DNA of 6,302 bases from Patulibacter sp. (lineage in GTDB: Bacteria > Actinomycetota > Thermoleophilia > Solirubrobacterales > Solirubrobacteraceae), in NCBI GenBank assembly GCA_031119595.1, contig JAVHXX010000269.1, positions 1 to 6,302 of the forward strand, in the 5' to 3' direction. Position numbers and translations under genes: made by a program. This document shows positions 1-3,517 of this stretch, piece after piece. Within the stretch, counting starts at the first letter, position 1. Every line of letters begins with the position of its first letter. Under the pieces are notes generated by a model. That model worked only from the letters and a program-made list of their open reading frames with translations, ran no database searches and had not been told where the DNA came from.

Positions 1-461
1 CCGGCGGCGCCCGCGGCCGCCCAGCGCGCTGCGCCCTTGCGGGCGTCGGCGGAGGCGAGGACGAGGAGTTCCAGGCACGAGGTGATCACGAGGGCGCCGC
101 CGATGGCCTGCACGACACGCGCGGCGATCAGCACGCCGAGCGAACCGGAGAGGGCACAGGCCGCCGACGCCAGGGCGAACAGGATCAGGCCGCCCGTCGC
201 GGCGGCCGGTGCGTGCTCCCGGCGGACGCTCAGGCGCGCGACCGGGACGGCGACGACGCCGAGCACGAGGTTGTAGGCGATCAGGACCCAGGCGACCGCA
301 CCGACCTCGACGTCGAACTCGCGCAGGATCTGCGGCAGCGCGAGGGTGACGATGGCCGAGTCCGCGAGCACGATCCCGACGGCGAGCGAGAGTGCCCAGA
401 ACACCGGCCCGATGCTAGCCGCGGGCGGGACGCGCCGCGCCGCCCCGGGTGGCCACGGCAT
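1..461 (-). CDS. MFS transporter, DHA2-like drug/H+ antiporter family, N-terminal part (cut by window edge)
   Basis: The reading frame starts at an ATG (459-461, read on the minus strand) and stays open through base 1, giving 153 residues of a longer protein; DHA2 permeases usually have about 450-550 residues and 14 membrane helices. After a Pro/Arg-rich cytoplasmic leader (residues 1-16), hydrophobic helices lie at about 19-43, 54-76, 88-106 and 108-136. Helix 1 carries the DHA2-type motif ADSAIVTLALPQI with Asp34, and helix 4 carries RVVQAIGGA (Arg115, Gln118, Gly121-Gly122). Both are family hallmarks of proton-coupled drug exporters. The helix 2-3 loop reads VARLSVRREH, so the conserved Gly and Asp of MFS motif A look replaced, which is odd for an active transporter. 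No strong Shine-Dalgarno precedes the ATG. It begins only 9 nt after the phosphodiesterase stop, so co-transcription and translational coupling are likely. Substrate cannot be told from sequence. Confidence 0.88.
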   Translation of the reverse strand, partial: MPWPPGAARRVPPAASIGPVFWALSLAVGIVLADSAIVTLALPQILREFDVEVGAVAWVLIAYNLVLGVVAVPVARLSVRREHAPAAATGGLILFALASAACALSGSLGVLIAARVVQAIGGALVITSCLELLVLASADARKGAARWAAAGAA

Positions 462-470
462 GTCGCGGGC

Positions 471-3293
471 CTACGCCACGCGCGGATGCTCGGTGCCGGC
501 CACGCGCAGCGGCGAGAGCGCCGGGCCCGGCAGCCCGAACACGAGTGGCGCGCCCTCGACGTCTCCGGCCGCCAGCGGCCGCGAGAACCGGAAGCCCTGG
601 CCGAGGTCGCAGCCGAGTCGGCGGAGGACGTCCGCCTGTTCGTCGGCCTCGATGCCTTCCGCGATCACCTTCATCCGCAGGCTGGACGCCATCCGCACGA
701 TCGCCTCGACGAGCGAGGTCCCGTCGATGTCGATGATGTCGTCGATGAAGGACTTGTCGACCTTGACCACGTCGACACGGAACTGCCGCAGGTAGGACAG
801 TGACGAGTACCCGGTGCCGAAGTCGTCGAGGGCGAAGCGGGCGCCGAGGGCGCGGACGTCGGCCATCTGCTGCATCGCCGCGTCGATGTTCTCGATGAGC
901 GAGGACTCGGTCACCTCGAGCAGGAGCTGGTCGGCCGGCAGCCCCGACGCTTCGAGCGCCGACCGGACCTGGTCCGGGAAGCACCCCGCGGCGAGTTGCT
1001 GACCCGCCACGTTCACCGACACGTACCGCCGGTCACGCCATCCGCGCTGCCAGGTCTGGAGCTGGATGCACGCCGCGCGCAGGACCCAGCCGCCGAGCTC
1101 GACGATCAACCCGGTCGATTCGGCGAGCGGGATGAAGTCGCCCGGGGCGAGCGGTCCGAGCGTGGGGTGGTCCCACCGGACCAGGGCCTCGTAGCCGAGG
1201 GCCCGGCCGGTCGTGAGGTCGACGATCGGCTGGTAGACGAGGTGCAGCTCCTCCTGCTCGATCGCACGGCGAAGATCCGTGGTGAGCGCCATGCGGTCCC
1301 GCGCGGCAGCATGCATGGACGGCTCGAACGTCGCAGTCGAGATCCCCGGCCGTTTCTTCGCCTCGTACATCGCGAGCTCGGCGTTGCGCAGGATCACGAG
1401 CGACCGTTCTTCGCCCGGGGCCGCCTCGTCGCCCGGACCACCGCCGACGGCGATGCCGATCGACGCCGAGGCCGTGAGCGGCCCGCCGGCGAGGTCGAAG
1501 GGATCGGCGAGACCGGCGGCCATCCGCGCCGCGACGGACTCGGCATCCACGGTCGGAGCGTCACCCTCGACCAAGACGCCGAACGCGTCCCCGTCGATCC
1601 GGGCGAGGAGCTCGTCACCGTGGACGATCGCGCCGAGCCGCTCGGCGACCGCGCGGAGGAGTTCGTCGCCCACGTGATGCCCGTGGACGTCGTTGACGGC
1701 CTTGAAGTCGTCGAGGTCGAGGAGCACGAGGGCGGCGCGCCCCGGGCCGCCGCCGAGCTCGGCGATGCGGCGCAGGCGGAGTTCGACCGCCGCGCGGTTC
1801 GGAAGGGCGGTGAGGGCGTCGTGGCGTTCGAGGTAGGCGACGGCGATCCGGCGCCCGGCGAAGCTGAAGCGCAGCAGCAGGAGCGTGATGGCGACGAGCG
1901 CGCCGAGGAGCGCCCCGACCATCAGGAGGCGCGCGCCCCTGGCCGCGTGGGCGCCGGCGGTCCGCTCGTGTTGGAGGCGGCTCTGGATGGTCTCCGTGAG
2001 GCGTGCATACGCCCGGGTCGTCTCGGCATCGGTCTCTGCGGTGCGTGACCCCGGCGTCGCCAGCTCCGTCCCGGCCCGTGCCGTGTAGGCGTCGAGCAGG
2101 CGGCGCAGCGGGCGGCCCGGAGGTCCGACCGTACGTTCCGCAGCCGCCACCGCCTCGGACCACGCACTGCGGGCGCGCGCATCCGCCGCGCCGGGACGGC
2201 CGGAGGTCCGCTGCACGAATGCGTCGAGTCGGGCGATGGCCGGCAACGTCTCGGCGAGCCGGTCTGCGCGGCGATCCGCGCGGTGGGTGGACTGCCCGGC
2301 GAGCGTGATGCAGACGGCGGCCAGTGCGGCCACGAGCGTCGTGAACGAGATGGTGAGTGGGACGTGCCAGGTCTCGCTGCCGCGGCGCCACTCGATGGTC
2401 GCGAGGATCGCGATGGCGCCGGTGATCACGCCGAGCGGTCCGACGACGAGGGCGATCGGGAGTGCGGCCCCCGTGACGTACGACCAGGCGAGGACCCCGA
2501 GCGGCAGTCCCACGCACGGCGCGAGCATCCACACGCGGGCGCCGAGCGGGATGCCTCCGCCGGACTGGCCGCGGGCGAACACGTCGGCGAACCGCGGGTG
2601 GACGCCGACGAAGGTCCACACGACGAATCCGAATCCGAACTGCGGTCCGTGGGTCGCGGCCGGGCCGACGGCGCCGGCCGCTTCGGCGATGTGGAGGCCG
2701 AGCGAGATGCCGACGTTGCCGACGACCCCGAGCGCAAGCAGGACGGCGGGGAGGTTCCAGAGCCCGCCGCCCATGATGTAGGTCGCGCCGAATCCCAGGA
2801 GGACCAGCGTGGTGCCTCCCCAGACGACGAGCTCCACCGGAGCGCCCTGCGGCTCGACGATCCCGAACCAGAGCGGCGCGAAGAGGGCGGTCGCGAAGAC
2901 GACGCCCTCGAGGTGCCGCGAGGGGTCGGGCCACGGGCCGCGCAGGATCCCGACCCACGTGATCACGACGCAGAACACGGCCGTCCCCGCGAGCGCGAGG
3001 CCGTCGACGGGGGTGGGGAACGGCGCGTGCGGCGACACCGCGTGCGTGACGGCGAGCAGGTCGCTGACGAGCCAGATGCCGTTCGCGGCACCGAACACCT
3101 TGCTGAGGGCGCGCGCCGAGCGCGGGAGCCGCTCCCGACGCAACCGCCGGATCAGGACGACCTGCAGCAGGACGCCCCAGGCGCAGCCGGCCACCTCGAG
3201 CGCGCGCGCACCACCGACCGCGCCGGCGATGACCGACCCGAGCAGCAGTGACGCCAGCACACCGGTTCTCCGACGCTCCATCACACCGGTCAT
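471..3293 (-). CDS. Membrane-bound cyclic-di-GMP phosphodiesterase: multi-TM region, extracytoplasmic helical sensor, degenerate GGDEF, intact EAL
   Basis: This is an integral membrane protein predicted to hydrolyse the second messenger c-di-GMP to pGpG in the cytoplasm. Residues are numbered from the longest start (ATG at 3356, 961 aa). About eleven hydrophobic helices lie in 31-354, then a hydrophilic helical loop (355-476), a twelfth helix (477-497), GGDEF (about 507-675) and EAL (about 690-930). Positive charges place the loop outside and both C-terminal domains inside. GGDEF keeps HDALTALPNR and LDLDDFKAVND, but its signature is DGDAF (588-592) and no RxxD inhibitory site is present, so cyclase activity is doubtful. 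EAL keeps Glu723-Ala-Leu with Arg727, Asn782, Glu814, Asp844-Asp845 in DDFGTGYSSL, Lys865, Glu900 and Gln920, so phosphodiesterase activity is expected. Candidate ATG starts are 3356, 3293 and 3281; none has a good ribosome site. I chose 3293 because the extra leader looks non-conserved; 3281 (MERRRTG) fits equally well. The stop is TAG at 471-473. Confidence 0.93.
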   Translation of the reverse strand: MTGVMERRRTGVLASLLLGSVIAGAVGGARALEVAGCAWGVLLQVVLIRRLRRERLPRSARALSKVFGAANGIWLVSDLLAVTHAVSPHAPFPTPVDGLALAGTAVFCVVITWVGILRGPWPDPSRHLEGVVFATALFAPLWFGIVEPQGAPVELVVWGGTTLVLLGFGATYIMGGGLWNLPAVLLALGVVGNVGISLGLHIAEAAGAVGPAATHGPQFGFGFVVWTFVGVHPRFADVFARGQSGGGIPLGARVWMLAPCVGLPLGVLAWSYVTGAALPIALVVGPLGVITGAIAILATIEWRRGSETWHVPLTISFTTLVAALAAVCITLAGQSTHRADRRADRLAETLPAIARLDAFVQRTSGRPGAADARARSAWSEAVAAAERTVGPPGRPLRRLLDAYTARAGTELATPGSRTAETDAETTRAYARLTETIQSRLQHERTAGAHAARGARLLMVGALLGALVAITLLLLRFSFAGRRIAVAYLERHDALTALPNRAAVELRLRRIAELGGGPGRAALVLLDLDDFKAVNDVHGHHVGDELLRAVAERLGAIVHGDELLARIDGDAFGVLVEGDAPTVDAESVAARMAAGLADPFDLAGGPLTASASIGIAVGGGPGDEAAPGEERSLVILRNAELAMYEAKKRPGISTATFEPSMHAAARDRMALTTDLRRAIEQEELHLVYQPIVDLTTGRALGYEALVRWDHPTLGPLAPGDFIPLAESTGLIVELGGWVLRAACIQLQTWQRGWRDRRYVSVNVAGQQLAAGCFPDQVRSALEASGLPADQLLLEVTESSLIENIDAAMQQMADVRALGARFALDDFGTGYSSLSYLRQFRVDVVKVDKSFIDDIIDIDGTSLVEAIVRMASSLRMKVIAEGIEADEQADVLRRLGCDLGQGFRFSRPLAAGDVEGAPLVFGLPGPALSPLRVAGTEHPRVA
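1929..2294 (-). other. Predicted extracytoplasmic helical sensor domain inside the phosphodiesterase
   Basis: Between the eleventh and twelfth predicted membrane helices of the phosphodiesterase lie about 120 residues rich in Ala, Arg, Glu and Thr with no hydrophobic segment. They read as a few long helices broken by Gly/Pro stretches (near residues 386-390 and 411-415). A loop of this size between two membrane helices just before GGDEF-EAL resembles the CHASE3 or four-helix-bundle sensor layout of other signalling proteins. That comparison rests on layout and composition only; I recognise no ligand-binding motif, so the signal is unknown. Confidence 0.5.
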
Positions 3294-3517
3294 CGGCACA
3301 TGGCGCACCGGCACTGAGGGCGCGCGGTGAGTCGCGTCCCATTTCGCCCGTGGCATCGGGAACGGCGCGGCGCACGGTCGATGCTCCTTGGATCAGAACG
3401 CCGGACACAACCTGTTCGCAGGATGGGAGCGACTCGTTCACATCCGCTCGCCCGCGCGCCTGTTAACTGGGCGGCTGCGCTCGTTTCGGGCGCATCAGCC
3501 CCCCACCTGGAAGCCGC
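3294..3517. promoter_or_regulatory. Divergent intergenic region between the phosphodiesterase and the secreted protein gene
   Basis: About 220 bp separate the two divergent genes (160 bp if the phosphodiesterase starts at 3356), so both promoters should lie here. The only A/T-rich spot is TGTTAACT at 3461-3468, with TTCACA at 3437-3442 upstream. As a -35/-10 pair for the plus-strand gene the match is weak (18-20 nt spacing, poor -10). On the minus strand a good Shine-Dalgarno-like AAGGAG (3389-3384) lies 27 nt before the ATG at 3356, too far to serve it. I saw no c-di-GMP riboswitch, no strong inverted repeat and no terminator. An in-frame TAA at 3464-3466 bounds the plus-strand gene upstream. 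Confidence 0.4.
3509..3517 (+). promoter_or_regulatory. Weak ribosome binding site choosing the ATG at 3518
   Basis: GGAAG at 3509-3513 sits 4 nt before the ATG at 3518, a short but usable spacing. The alternative in-frame ATG at 3539 has only a C/T-rich stretch before it. The first ATG after the in-frame TAA is therefore preferred, and the choice moves the signal peptide start by only seven residues. Confidence 0.4.

Noticed and set aside
996..2048. Plus-strand open frame of 350 codons across the GGDEF/EAL region
   Set aside because: It is antisense to confidently identified GGDEF and EAL motifs, and its charged low-complexity translation is typical of GC-rich shadow frames.
2283..3251. Plus-strand open frame of 322 codons across the membrane region
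   Set aside because: It is antisense to the membrane helices. Composition is almost entirely Asp/Glu/Arg/Gly/Ala with no recognisable domain.
1615..3441. A 608-codon minus-strand frame overlapping the phosphodiesterase
   Set aside because: The translation is Arg/Pro/Ala-rich low complexity with no domain, and the phosphodiesterase frame has clear membrane helices and GGDEF over the same DNA. The AAGGAG before its GTG is noted as a separate finding.
3437..3468. TTCACA ... TGTTAACT as a promoter for the secreted gene
   Set aside because: The -10 match is poor and spacing is 18-20 nt. I kept it only as a remark in the intergenic entry.
3294..3517. A c-di-GMP riboswitch in the intergenic region, expected from the neighbouring phosphodiesterase
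   Set aside because: I could not find a GEMM-like conserved core or its paired stems on either strand.
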